Part shown: piece by piece, positions 1 to 7,227 of the stretch
How positions within the stretch are numbered: position 1 is the first letter of the stretch
How the letters are laid out: each line of letters starts with the position of its first letter
Assembly: GCA_003450555.1 (NCBI GenBank)
Contig: DMFQ01000289.1
Coordinates: 4,485 to 13,356 of the forward strand
DNA length: 8,872 nt
Source of the DNA: Ktedonobacter sp.
Lineage (GTDB): Bacteria > Chloroflexota > Ktedonobacteria > Ktedonobacterales > Ktedonobacteraceae
Reading direction: 5' to 3'
The notes under the pieces: model-generated
The model's database searches: none
What the model was told of the DNA's origin: nothing
The model's input: the letters and a program-made list of their open reading frames with translations, nothing else
Translations under genes and position numbers: made by a program

Positions 1-1
1 A

Positions 2-1015
2 GTCTTGCAGGATCTGAAGTTCAGTACAGCGGAAATAATCCTGCCTTTAGTCAGCCAGGGAGAGCTGATTGGCCTGCTCATCCTGGGTCCACATTTGAAA
101 GGAGAAGCTTATACCCACTTGGAGCAGATTATGCTGGCTACTCTTACCCCGCAGGTTTCCCCGGCGCTGCGTGTTGCCCAAATGGTGCAAGAACAACAGG
201 TACAGGTGCGCACACACGAACGGATTGAGCAAGAATTACAGACTGCCCAGGCTATTCAACACGCCTTCTTGCCCAAAGATGTGCCGACCTTCCCGGGATG
301 GCAGTTCGCGCCATACTATCGACCTGCGCGCGAGGTTGGCGGCGACTTCTACGATTTCCTCCCGTTTGAAGATGGCCGTATAGGGATCGTCATTGGCGAT
401 GTCACCGATAAAGGGATACCTGCCGCCCTTGTGATGACCGCCACCCGCACCATGCTCCGAGCCGTGGCACAGGAGCATGTCTCGCCAGGTGAGGCCTTGG
501 CACGAGTCAACGAATTGCTCTACGCGGAAATCCCGTCTAGAATGTTCGTTACCTGCTTCTATGCTATTCTCGATCCAGGCAATGGGCAACTACATTACGC
601 CAATGCAGGGCAAGAATTGCCATATCGACGACATGATGGGAAGGTCGCGGAACTGCGCGCGACAGGGATGCCTCTTGGCATGATGCCAGGCACACTCTAC
701 GAGGAACAAGAAGCAACCCTGGCACCTGGAGAAAGCGTCCTCTTTTACAGTGATGGCATGGTGGAGGCCCATAATATGCAGCGTGATATGTTTGGGCTGC
801 CAAGGCTGATGGCCTTGATCGGAGCACACCCTGGCGGGACCACACTCATCGATTTTCTCTTAGGCGAACTCGCTACCTTTACCGGTGACGATTGGGAACA
901 AGACCATGATGTAACAATGGTGGTAGTACAGAGAATCTCGTCGTCTCCCGAGGTGGAAGCAAAGCAAGGAAGCGAAATGAATGTGCTGGAGCGCAGCACA
1001 GCGCATCAAAGATAG
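2..1015 (+). CDS. PP2C/SpoIIE-family protein phosphatase with GAF remnant, 5'-truncated by window edge
   Basis: This is a cytosolic serine/threonine phosphatase of the SpoIIE/RsbU type. Relatives dephosphorylate anti-sigma-factor antagonists or similar signalling proteins in partner-switching pathways. The frame is open to the left edge, so the TTG at position 5 is probably not the true start. Residues below count from that TTG. Residues 1-60 look like the last strands and helix of a GAF sensor domain (ILPLVSQGELIGLLILG). Residues 60-88 form a charged, glutamine-rich helical linker. The PP2C domain covers about 90-310. Its metal-binding motifs are all present: GGDFYD at 112-117, GDVTDKG at 131-137, SDGMVEA at 249-255 and HDVT at 301-304. 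The core motif YANAG is at 199-203, and there is a short polar tail after 312. The activity call is secure from the family; the substrate is unknown. The stop overlaps the end of the convergent regulator gene. Confidence 0.9.
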   Translation, partial: VLQDLKFSTAEIILPLVSQGELIGLLILGPHLKGEAYTHLEQIMLATLTPQVSPALRVAQMVQEQQVQVRTHERIEQELQTAQAIQHAFLPKDVPTFPGWQFAPYYRPAREVGGDFYDFLPFEDGRIGIVIGDVTDKGIPAALVMTATRTMLRAVAQEHVSPGEALARVNELLYAEIPSRMFVTCFYAILDPGNGQLHYANAGQELPYRRHDGKVAELRATGMPLGMMPGTLYEEQEATLAPGESVLFYSDGMVEAHNMQRDMFGLPRLMALIGAHPGGTTLIDFLLGELATFTGDDWEQDHDVTMVVVQRISSSPEVEAKQGSEMNVLERSTAHQR

Positions 1016-3036
1016 CCCATTTCCTCGGCAAGAGGTATTGCTTGCTGGAGGTGAAAACGAGCGACCTCGTGTTGCCCGGCATCCCATGCTTGCATAGTCG
1101 CTGCGAGTGGGATGAAGAGCGACTCAGGGGGAAGTTGTTGGGAGGGATCGAGCAACATGCGCACGTAGTCAATTGCCTCAGCGCTCTTCTCCAGGGCGAG
1201 CGCTACGCCAATGAGAGGCCAGAGGCCAACCCACTGAAAGGCATTGGTACGTGACTGTGGCTGCCTATCCTTCAATGAATTCCGACCATAGACCTCAGCC
1301 TCGACTATGTTGCCATCACGCCACGCCACCCATGCTCGATGACCTGTGATAATACTGATATTTCGCGCTTCTGGCACTGTCAGAGCACGTGCGATGATGC
1401 TGCGAACCTGTTCTACTTGCCCACGGTGCCTGAAGATGAAAGGCAAAAATGTCAGGCTGCGCGCGAGTAGTGTGGTGTTCCCTACCTGTTCTGCTGCGAT
1501 TATAGCTGCGCGCATCTCTTCCTCCGCTTCATCAAGGCGACTTGCCCATAGAAGGCGATTTCCCAGGACAAAGTGAGCAAATCCTATCAAGCTGGTGTTG
1601 CCTGTGTGTTGAACTTCAGCCAGAGCATTGCGACAATACGAAATCGTTTCTTCCGATGCGACATAGCGATCGCGCTTGCTGTCTCGTGCCACTACCGCTT
1701 GAAAGAATTGGCTACGCTGCTCTGCTGTACCATACTGCTCTACGGTGACTTGAGCCTTCTCGATGAGGGCTGTCATTTCGTCCAAAGAACCACGCAATGG
1801 CAGTAACTGGTCAATTTGAAGATCAATCCACTCTTGCACCCACTCTGTACTTGATTTGATCGTGGCTTGCTCTAAGATGCGTTCGGCTTCCTGAAAGGTC
1901 TGTTGAGCATTGATATGAAAGGTGTCTAGGGGATTGTCAGAGGCAAAATTCCACGTGCTAGCCATCTTCCGTAGTAGGCGTGCCTGCCAGATAAACTCCT
2001 GCCGAGGGATACAGGCCATGCCATCTTGATAGACCTGTCGCGCTTCCTGTTGCCGTCCCGTCGTTGCGAAGATATTTCCCAAAGATGTATATATTGCCGC
2101 AGCTTCTTGCCAAAGGTGCTCTCGCTGCGCCTGTCCGTGCATACCAGCCTCAAACAGCGCTGCCGCGCGCTGGTAAGCTATAATGGCGTCAGCATTCGCG
2201 TAGATCCGCAGCGCGGTCTCGCCGGCGCGTCGATAATAAGGAATGGCTCGCTCTGGGAGGCCAGCGTGCTCATAGTGGGAGGCAATCTGTCCGCTGACCA
2301 TATCCAGGTCTTCGGCATACACGACTTCGCATGACTCTGCAATACGACGATGTAGGAGGCGTTGATGCGCGGGAAGCAAGGAATTATAGACCAGTTCGCG
2401 CAACTTGCCGTGGCTAAAATCATAGGCATCGGTCGTGCCCGTCTCTTGTTCACGCACAATACGCCTCTGCCACAATTCATCCAGACCACGCACCACTGTA
2501 TCTTCACTTTCTCCACTGGCTCGTGCCAGCACGGAAAACGTAAACTCGCGCCCAATAACAGCTGCTACATTTGCCACTTCGTGGGCCTGTTTGGAGAGTT
2601 GCGCAAGCCTTGAAGCAAGCACGGCCTGCATCGATGGTGGGAGAGTTGAAGCGGGTTGGGTTAGGAGTGGGAGTGGCCCGGCACCAGGACGTGCTCTTTT
2701 TTGTTGTCCCAACGTCCCTGCTCGCGCCATCTCTACTACAAACAGGGGATTGCCTTCTGTCTCGTGATGAAGTGTGTTGCTCATGTCTGGATCGAGCTTT
2801 TGGCCCATAATGTGCTCAGCCAGAGAGGTTGTTTCTTTTGTATTGAGCGGTCCGAGCGCGACTTCTGTCACCAGTCCCTCTCGTTGTATAGCTCCCAGGA
2901 ACGCTACCAGGGGATGCCCCGGAAGTGTCTCCTCCGCGCGGTACCGTCCCAATGAGCAGCAAATGTGCCCCTGGCGCAAAACGTAACAGGTAGTGCACCC
3001 ATTCCAGTGTCTCATTGTCGCACCATTGCAGATCAT
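1006..3036 (-). CDS. C-terminal fragment of regulator: rest of ATPase, winged-helix-like segment, TPR array
   Basis: The authentic part runs from about 2943 to the TGA at 1006 (645 residues). The first 31 codons, from the ATG at 3036, lie opposite the end of the other fragment in the wrong frame and are cysteine-rich without family character, so that start is an artefact. The authentic part begins YRAEETLPGHP and contains the GNPLFVVEM motif typical of AAA/STAND-type regulators. Next comes a segment like a winged helix (EVANVAAVIGREFTFSVLARAS, then GLDELWQRRIVRE), then a long array of helical pairs of TPR type (for example AIPYYRRAGETALRIYANADAIIAYQRAAALF and AAAIYTSLGNIFATTGRQQEARQVYQDGM). 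Such tails usually bind partner proteins or effectors that gate the ATPase. The stop lies 10 bp inside the convergent phosphatase gene. Confidence 0.75.
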   Translation of the reverse strand: MICNGATMRHWNGCTTCYVLRQGHICCSLGRYRAEETLPGHPLVAFLGAIQREGLVTEVALGPLNTKETTSLAEHIMGQKLDPDMSNTLHHETEGNPLFVVEMARAGTLGQQKRARPGAGPLPLLTQPASTLPPSMQAVLASRLAQLSKQAHEVANVAAVIGREFTFSVLARASGESEDTVVRGLDELWQRRIVREQETGTTDAYDFSHGKLRELVYNSLLPAHQRLLHRRIAESCEVVYAEDLDMVSGQIASHYEHAGLPERAIPYYRRAGETALRIYANADAIIAYQRAAALFEAGMHGQAQREHLWQEAAAIYTSLGNIFATTGRQQEARQVYQDGMACIPRQEFIWQARLLRKMASTWNFASDNPLDTFHINAQQTFQEAERILEQATIKSSTEWVQEWIDLQIDQLLPLRGSLDEMTALIEKAQVTVEQYGTAEQRSQFFQAVVARDSKRDRYVASEETISYCRNALAEVQHTGNTSLIGFAHFVLGNRLLWASRLDEAEEEMRAAIIAAEQVGNTTLLARSLTFLPFIFRHRGQVEQVRSIIARALTVPEARNISIITGHRAWVAWRDGNIVEAEVYGRNSLKDRQPQSRTNAFQWVGLWPLIGVALALEKSAEAIDYVRMLLDPSQQLPPESLFIPLAATMQAWDAGQHEVARFHLQQAIPLAEEMGYL

Positions 3037-4309
3037 CGAGCAGGAGCAGCAGCGGTTGACGAGCGTTCAGCACTGCGTGTGCTAGAGCTTCAAAGAAGTG
3101 CTGGCGTTGCCATCCCTCCGTCATAGGAGCGGGACGAGGCAGTTCTGGTCGTTTGGCAAGTACTTCTGGCACGAGTCGTGCGATCTCAGTGATCCAGGCA
3201 GGATCGAGGGCTGATAAGCCTGTTCGCAACGTATCTGTACGGAGCCATGCTGTCACGGGAGCGTAGGCCAGTCGCCCTGCGGCGGCATAGCAGTGTGCGC
3301 TTGCCGTCGTCAAGCCCTGTCGGCTGACCCACGCCTCCATTTCTTCCGCCAGTCGCGTCTTGCCAATGCCAGCCTCTCCAGAGATGACGACAATGTGGGG
3401 ATGGTCACTTGCAACTCCGCGCCATGCTGCCTGTAGGTGTCCCCACTCCTGCTGCCGACCTAGCAGCGGCGCTCCTGTTCCTCGTAGCGTGAGTGAGGCG
3501 GACGGCGGAGCTGAGGAAGTGTTCATCTGCAAGAGAGATTCGTAGGCCTGACGCGTTGGCTCACTCGGCTCTGCCGCAAGTTCGCGCTCCAGGACAGTGA
3601 CGCAGGTATGGTAAACACGCAGCGCTGCGACGCGATCTCCACGCAGGGCATAAAAGCGCATTAACTGGCGGTAGGTCGTCTCTTGCAGCGGATCATGGCG
3701 CAGGAGTCGTTGAGCAGTTCTGATTGCGGCATCATAGTCACGCTCCTGTTCCAGGAGTGTGATCAAACGTTCTGCTGCCTGGAAAAATAGCTGGCGTACA
3801 CGATCTCGTTCAGGCAAGATCCACTCGTCGTAGCAACCGGGCAACAGGTCGCCACGGTACAGGTCTAGCGCCCCCTCCAATGCCTGCCGCATCACAGCTT
3901 TATCCAGCACCCGTTCCGTTTGCTCCGCGGAGGCAAGCGCCTGTTCAAAATGCTGGACATCAAGTGTCCAGGCGGCATCTGAACGTGAAGGTTGCCAGTG
4001 AAGACTCTGCCTGTCAACGTGCAGGAAATGGTCGATAGAAGGGAGAGCCTGCCGTAAGTGATGGAGCGCTTTGCGCAAATTGACATGCGCTTGAGCGTCG
4101 GTTGAATCGGGCCACAAGAGAAAGGCGAGATGAGAGCGAGCCTGTGGGGCAGTTCGATGCAATACAAGGTAGGCGAGCAACGATTGCAAGCGGGGAACAT
4201 GGACTGTCGCCACAGGGGTATCACCCGAGACCAGGAGGAAGTCGCCGAGCAGATGAATATGGAGGGGAAAATTTAAGTTTATGTTGGATTGTTCTTTCAT
4301 TTCTACCAT
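2816..4309 (-). CDS. N-terminal fragment of regulator: winged helix, BTAD, AAA P-loop
   Basis: This frame gives 497 residues, of which about 455 are authentic. Residues 16-110 fit an OmpR/SARP-like winged-helix DNA-binding domain (LLGDFLLVSGD, then LAFLLWPDSTDAQAHVNLRKAL). Residues 117-262 fit the helical bacterial transcriptional activation domain (YRGDLLPGCYDEW, LRVYHTCVTVLERELAAEPS). An ATPase domain starts near 281 (PLLGRQQEW), with Walker A GEAGIGKT at 311-318 and Walker B LLLLLDDLQW at 420-429. After T455 the frame runs into an out-of-register tail (VPRGGDTSG onward) with no family character, ending at the stop at 2816. The start at 4309 is the most upstream good ATG, but the ATG at 4300, nine bases downstream on the coding strand, is equally plausible. 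Neither has a strong Shine-Dalgarno match. As an isolated product it would keep DNA binding but lose the rest of the ATPase and the TPR region. Confidence 0.8.
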   Translation of the reverse strand: MVEMKEQSNINLNFPLHIHLLGDFLLVSGDTPVATVHVPRLQSLLAYLVLHRTAPQARSHLAFLLWPDSTDAQAHVNLRKALHHLRQALPSIDHFLHVDRQSLHWQPSRSDAAWTLDVQHFEQALASAEQTERVLDKAVMRQALEGALDLYRGDLLPGCYDEWILPERDRVRQLFFQAAERLITLLEQERDYDAAIRTAQRLLRHDPLQETTYRQLMRFYALRGDRVAALRVYHTCVTVLERELAAEPSEPTRQAYESLLQMNTSSAPPSASLTLRGTGAPLLGRQQEWGHLQAAWRGVASDHPHIVVISGEAGIGKTRLAEEMEAWVSRQGLTTASAHCYAAAGRLAYAPVTAWLRTDTLRTGLSALDPAWITEIARLVPEVLAKRPELPRPAPMTEGWQRQHFFEALAHAVLNARQPLLLLLDDLQWCDNETLEWVHYLLRFAPGAHLLLIGTVPRGGDTSGASPGSVPGSYTTRGTGDRSRARTAQYKRNNLSG

Positions 4310-4482
4310 CCAATCAGCAAAATCTCATGTGCCTTTTCCTGTACCTACGTTTGATCTTGAAAAAAGCTCTATGCAAGTTATCAAGATAGTTATGAAATCT
4401 GAACCGTCAGGTACCAGTCATTACCAGAATACAACTATTTGATCTGAGTTGTTCACAGCGAGGTCAAGTATACTGTGTCTTG

Positions 4483-4491
4483 TGTTATACA
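4483..4491 (+). promoter_or_regulatory. Candidate extended -10 promoter element (TGTTATACA)
   Basis: TG, one spacer base and TATACA match an extended -10 box. No good -35 box lies 16-18 bases upstream. Transcription from here would leave a leader of more than 200 bases before the flippase start at 4734. A palindromic AGTATACT at 4467-4474 lies just upstream and could be an alternative -10 (TATACT at 4469). Pattern match only. Confidence 0.25.
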
Positions 4492-4510
4492 GATGCAGGG
4501 GAACATCTGT
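4489..4510 (+). repeat. Small inverted repeat (7-bp stem, 8-base loop)
   Basis: ACAGATG at 4489-4495 pairs with CATCTGT at 4504-4510 around the loop CAGGGGAA. It overlaps the candidate -10 element and would sit at the 5' end of a transcript from it. No T-run follows, so it is not a terminator. It may be an operator half-site pair, a 5' leader hairpin, or chance. Confidence 0.3.
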
Positions 4511-4733
4511 GCGCCGCAATGGAAGCTTTTGGTGTGATTTTAGGTGCTGAGCGCTTCCACAGCGAGGACCATGTGAAGGTCAGGGGCCTTTACCGGTGGC
4601 ATTTTCAATGATAAAGAAATCCAGCATGCTCCGTTGACCGCGATGGCTCCTACGCTCTTGCACACACCCTGCCTGTAATATGCCGGTGGAGCGTTTCGCT
4701 CTTTTCCCTTCCCTTTGAAAGCAGTAGCATGTA

Positions 4734-6950
4734 ATGAGTGATGATCTTGACAGGACCTTGTTGGGTTCTTCGGTGCTACGCAGGAGGCGTACACAATTCC
4801 GTTCATTCATGGACGTGGACGACCCGGCGGAGCAAACAACCTTGAAGGTGCCGGTGACTATGCCCGGCACAAGAAAACAACGTGGTCAATTTTTGCCTGC
4901 GCGACAAAGGGAGCAGCAAAAACAATCTCTCGCAAGTAGAAACAATCATGTTATTGAGCTGTCACAAGGCACGGTGAACGGAGTGGTTGGCGAGGGGTTG
5001 GATGTCAAGGAAATAGAGACTGCACTTCTGCCAGCATTGCTTTATGGTACGATGAATAGAGTAGTGGGTGAGGGGTTGGATGCTGATATGATAGAGACGG
5101 CCCCCCTGCTAGCTTTACCTGGAATATCCTGGGTGCACAGGAAAGGCAATGGGACATGGAAAGAGCCTGTTACTCCTCCCAATCAACAGGCTATTGTGAC
5201 TGTGGCACCTGGAGCGGGTCAACCCTTCGAGGTGAAAACCTCCGGCTTTGATATCTACGATCCTGAGTGGGACAAGCGTTCAACGATTCCTATGATGGTA
5301 CTCCAGGGTATTGCGAAGCAACAGGGCAAACAACAGCAGGAGATGAAATCGGAGGTGTCAGGTGCGGCGAGCGCGGCAGGCCTGGTTGGCTTTGGCAATA
5401 TTCTGGGAAGTGTGTTCAAGTATGTAAGCACATTCCTGATTCAATATAGCTTTGGCCCTGGCATCTATGGAATTTATACGCTCAGTACGTCTCTCGTGAA
5501 CCTGATCTCCTCAATATTTAGCCTCGGCATGGGAGATGCCATGCTGCGCTACGTGGCGATTTATCGCAACAAGAAGAAGCCGAGGTTAGTATTAGGCATA
5601 ACGATTTTTTGCACTGCCATGGCTGGGATAGCGGGCATTATCGGTGCATTATTGCTGCTCTACTTTACTCCCGCTTTCGTCTCGACCATTGCCCTTAAGC
5701 ATGGCCAGGCGTCCAATAAGGGAAGCTCTTTGGTACAGGTCATGCCAGCCTTACAGATGATGGCACCTCTCATACCGTTATTCACTATGCAATTAGTCTG
5801 GCAAAGTGGCTTGCGGGGCTTTAAGGCATTCAAGTTGCGTGTCCTGGTGTCAAGCGTGTTGCAGCCGCTGCTACAGATTATGCTGACAGTACTCGTCATT
5901 CTTTTCTTCAGTAATATCACAGGAATTGTGCTTGCATTGCTTCTTAGCACGCTCTTTAGCGTCATACTCAACCTTTACTTTATGTTTCAACAGGTTGCTC
6001 GCGTCGCTATTCCGGGGCCTGAACAGTATGAGACACGGGAATGGCTTGGTTTTGCTTCACTGAACTTTTTGACGACCGTCACGGATAACCTTCTCTACTT
6101 CATGGACGCGTTGTTGCTGGCTATCTTCAATGTTCCCACAGTACAAATAGGACAGTACGGGGCGGCCACCAGGATAAGTAACTTTATCTCTCTGCCATTG
6201 CTTTCTTTGAATAATATATTCGCGCCAACTATTGCGGAATTGCATAGCAAGGGGGAACGAGAGAAGCTGGAATCTCTGTTTAAAGTGGTCACCAAATGGA
6301 CGATTACCTTTAGCTTGCCACTATTCCTGGTGAGCGCACTCTTCTCTCCCTACCTGCTTGGCCTATCGGGGGCTGCTTTTGTGCCAGCATGGCCCCTGGT
6401 AGTTGCGCTGGCTTTCGGCGCTCTACTCAATGCTGGAACAGGCGCTGTTGGGTATATGCTTTTGATGACTGGCTATAATAAGCTCTCTTTCCTCAATTCG
6501 CTGGTGGCTGTTATTGCGAATGTTGCGTTGGGTGTCGTATTGATACCTCGCTATGGTGCTATAGGTACAGCTATCGGTACTGGCGTCTCCTTCTGCGTGG
6601 TGAATCTGATGCGCTTGCTCCAGGTGCGTATACTGCTCAAAATGCATCCGTACCGTTGGGATGTCATCAAGCCAATCGCAGCAGGACTTCTCAGCAGCGC
6701 GGTGATCGGTGCCATATTCTACCTGCTCTATCTCAGTCATCTCAAAACGTCTCTACTAGTAGGTCACGCGATAGTGTCTGCTCAACTGCTCTTCATACCC
6801 GTTTTTCTCGCGCTCTATATCGGACTCGTCGTTTTGTTCAAAGGAAGTCCTGAAGACGAGATTGTAATGAAGGGGCTGCGTAAAAAATTCTTGCGTGGCA
6901 AGAAAAAGGGGGGGAACAAGAAGAAATCAGAAAACGTTGGAAACGCTTAG
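4734..6950 (+). CDS. Polysaccharide/lipid-linked oligosaccharide flippase (MOP superfamily) with long N-terminal extension
   Basis: This inner-membrane protein probably flips lipid-linked glycans for cell-surface polysaccharide assembly. Of its 738 residues, about 213-705 form a Wzx/MurJ-like core of roughly 14 hydrophobic helices. Typical features are the first helix region (SAAGLVGFGNILGSVFKYVSTFLI), FGPGIYGIYTL at 240-250, LGMGDAMLRYVA, LRGFKAFKLR at 360-369, YGAATRISNF at 475-484 and IPRYGAIGTAIGTG at 604-617. The tail after 705 is highly basic (KKFLRGKKKGGNKKK). Residues 1-210 are hydrophilic and not part of the usual family core; they include an arginine cluster (15-19), a tandem repeat (79-130) and a glutamine-rich stretch (196-202). 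The ATG at 4734 is the first start after an in-frame TAG at 4725. Its ribosome binding site is weak, so a start further inside (such as M187 or M204, giving a family-length protein) cannot be excluded. Substrate unknown; no glycosyltransferase is adjacent. Confidence 0.85.
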   Translation: MSDDLDRTLLGSSVLRRRRTQFRSFMDVDDPAEQTTLKVPVTMPGTRKQRGQFLPARQREQQKQSLASRNNHVIELSQGTVNGVVGEGLDVKEIETALLPALLYGTMNRVVGEGLDADMIETAPLLALPGISWVHRKGNGTWKEPVTPPNQQAIVTVAPGAGQPFEVKTSGFDIYDPEWDKRSTIPMMVLQGIAKQQGKQQQEMKSEVSGAASAAGLVGFGNILGSVFKYVSTFLIQYSFGPGIYGIYTLSTSLVNLISSIFSLGMGDAMLRYVAIYRNKKKPRLVLGITIFCTAMAGIAGIIGALLLLYFTPAFVSTIALKHGQASNKGSSLVQVMPALQMMAPLIPLFTMQLVWQSGLRGFKAFKLRVLVSSVLQPLLQIMLTVLVILFFSNITGIVLALLLSTLFSVILNLYFMFQQVARVAIPGPEQYETREWLGFASLNFLTTVTDNLLYFMDALLLAIFNVPTVQIGQYGAATRISNFISLPLLSLNNIFAPTIAELHSKGEREKLESLFKVVTKWTITFSLPLFLVSALFSPYLLGLSGAAFVPAWPLVVALAFGALLNAGTGAVGYMLLMTGYNKLSFLNSLVAVIANVALGVVLIPRYGAIGTAIGTGVSFCVVNLMRLLQVRILLKMHPYRWDVIKPIAAGLLSSAVIGAIFYLLYLSHLKTSLLVGHAIVSAQLLFIPVFLALYIGLVVLFKGSPEDEIVMKGLRKKFLRGKKKGGNKKKSENVGNA
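4968..5123 (+). repeat. 78-bp tandem duplication (26 residues x 2) inside the flippase extension
   Basis: Copy 1 at 4968-5045 and copy 2 at 5046-5123 are directly adjacent and in frame. At protein level, GTVNGVVGEGLD...IETALLPAL is followed by GTMNRVVGEGLD...IETAPLLAL. The block GAGGGGTTGGAT is identical in both. Many differences are at third codon positions (for example ggc/ggt, aac/aat, gtg/gta, act/acg), so the copies are not brand new and the peptide seems to have been kept under selection. Confidence 0.85.
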
Positions 6951-7126
6951 TGTTATCTTTGCTTATAATTCGATACTTGCTGTTATGACACGCTCGACTA
7001 GAGTTGACCACGGACGGGGTTCCAACACGGGCAAACTGTAGCGATGTGCCTCGCTTGCAAGCCACTGCCCATATAACCACTTCGCCCGCGCCTCCGTACG
7101 TAGTTCCACGTATAAGCAGCACCAAT

Positions 7127-7155
7127 GGTTACATAATAACCTGGATTACCTTTTT
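7127..7155 (+). terminator. Weak candidate terminator for the flippase gene
   Basis: GGTTA (7127-7131) and TAACC (7137-7141) form a 5-bp stem with a 5-base loop. Flanking CCA and TGG can extend it across a bulge. A run of five T follows at 7151-7155, about ten bases after the stem, which is further than in a classical intrinsic terminator. Confidence 0.25.
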
Positions 7156-7163
7156 CACTGAAT

Positions 7164-7181
7164 TGTCTAGGTTTTTAGACA
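7164..7181. terminator. Short hairpin between convergent genes, possible weak bidirectional terminator
   Basis: TGTCTA at 7164-7169 pairs with TAGACA at 7176-7181 around the loop GGTTTT. It lies about 46 bases beyond the stop of the minus-strand gene. The stem is short and A/T-rich and there is no clear T-run on either strand. Confidence 0.2.
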
Positions 7182-7227
7182 CGTATTTTGAGCAGCATGA
7201 AGAGTTATCCTCGGGTGCAATAATAGG

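Larger units (their letters stand above)
1006..4309 (-). pseudogene. Frameshifted BTAD (SARP-like) transcriptional regulator with AAA ATPase and TPR repeats
   Basis: Two overlapping minus-strand frames together encode one regulator. The upstream frame carries the DNA-binding head, BTAD and the ATPase up to just past Walker B; the downstream frame carries the rest. The upstream frame reads LLIGT at residues 451-455 (T455 encoded by 2947-2945). The other frame then continues as YRAEETLPGHPL from 2943. Family members with this architecture have a continuous block like LLIGTYRAEE here, so dropping one base of the CC at 2944-2945 (GG on the coding strand) restores a protein of about 1,100 residues (455 + 645). 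Apart from this one break the coding sequence is intact to its stop. That fits a recent indel or a sequencing/assembly error better than long decay. If the break is real, the DNA-binding head is separated from most of the sensor part. I see no slippery site. Confidence 0.8.
4310..4733. other. 424-bp divergent intergenic region between regulator and flippase
   Basis: No gene can be supported here. The left part (about 4310-4440) is AT-richer and probably holds the regulator promoter on the minus strand, but I could not pick convincing -35/-10 boxes. On the plus strand there is an extended -10-like site near 4483-4491 and a 7-bp hairpin at 4489-4510. One plus-strand frame is open from 4396 to the TGA at 4609-4611 (71 codons), but its only ATG is at 4519 (30 codons), so it is not called as a gene. 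A pyrimidine-rich run lies at about 4700-4717 just ahead of the flippase start. Confidence 0.6.
6951..7227. other. 277-bp noncoding region between convergent flippase and small beta protein genes
   Basis: No supported gene. The region holds two short inverted repeats: GGTTA/TAACC at 7127-7141, followed by TTTTT at 7151-7155, and TGTCTA/TAGACA at 7164-7181. Because the two flanking genes converge here, weak terminators are expected, but neither hairpin is G+C-rich with an immediate T-run. A minus-strand stretch near 7015-7100 looks faintly like a tRNA but does not fold as one. Confidence 0.5.

Noticed and set aside
2935..2955. Programmed +1 frameshift in the regulator
   Set aside because: The site lacks a slippery sequence, a stop at the shift point or a stimulatory structure that I can see, and such shifts are not known to me in this family. 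A plain indel explains it.
2943..3036. ATG at 3036 (minus strand) as a genuine start for the C-terminal half of the regulator
   Set aside because: The 31 codons before the homologous part are an out-of-frame reading of the ATPase core, cysteine-rich and without family character.
4454..4567. Direct repeat CACAGCGAGG at 4454-4463 and 4558-4567
   Set aside because: A 10-base repeat is expected several times by chance in a window of this size, and the flanks do not match.
4540..4870. Minus-strand frames of 88 and 96 codons across the flippase start
   Set aside because: They overlap each other and the flippase 5' end, have no ribosome binding site and no recognisable domain; they look like chance frames.
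7015..7105. tRNA-like stretch on the minus strand (AGTGGTTA, then TTGCAA, then a GTTGGAAC block)
   Set aside because: The order recalls D-loop, anticodon loop and T-arm, but neither register of the anticodon stem pairs (GTGGC against CGAGG, or AGTGG against GCGAG), and no matching acceptor stem was found.
6838..7125. Minus-strand 95-codon frame past the flippase end
   Set aside because: It overlaps the basic C-terminus of the flippase, and its composition shows no domain or transposase motif.
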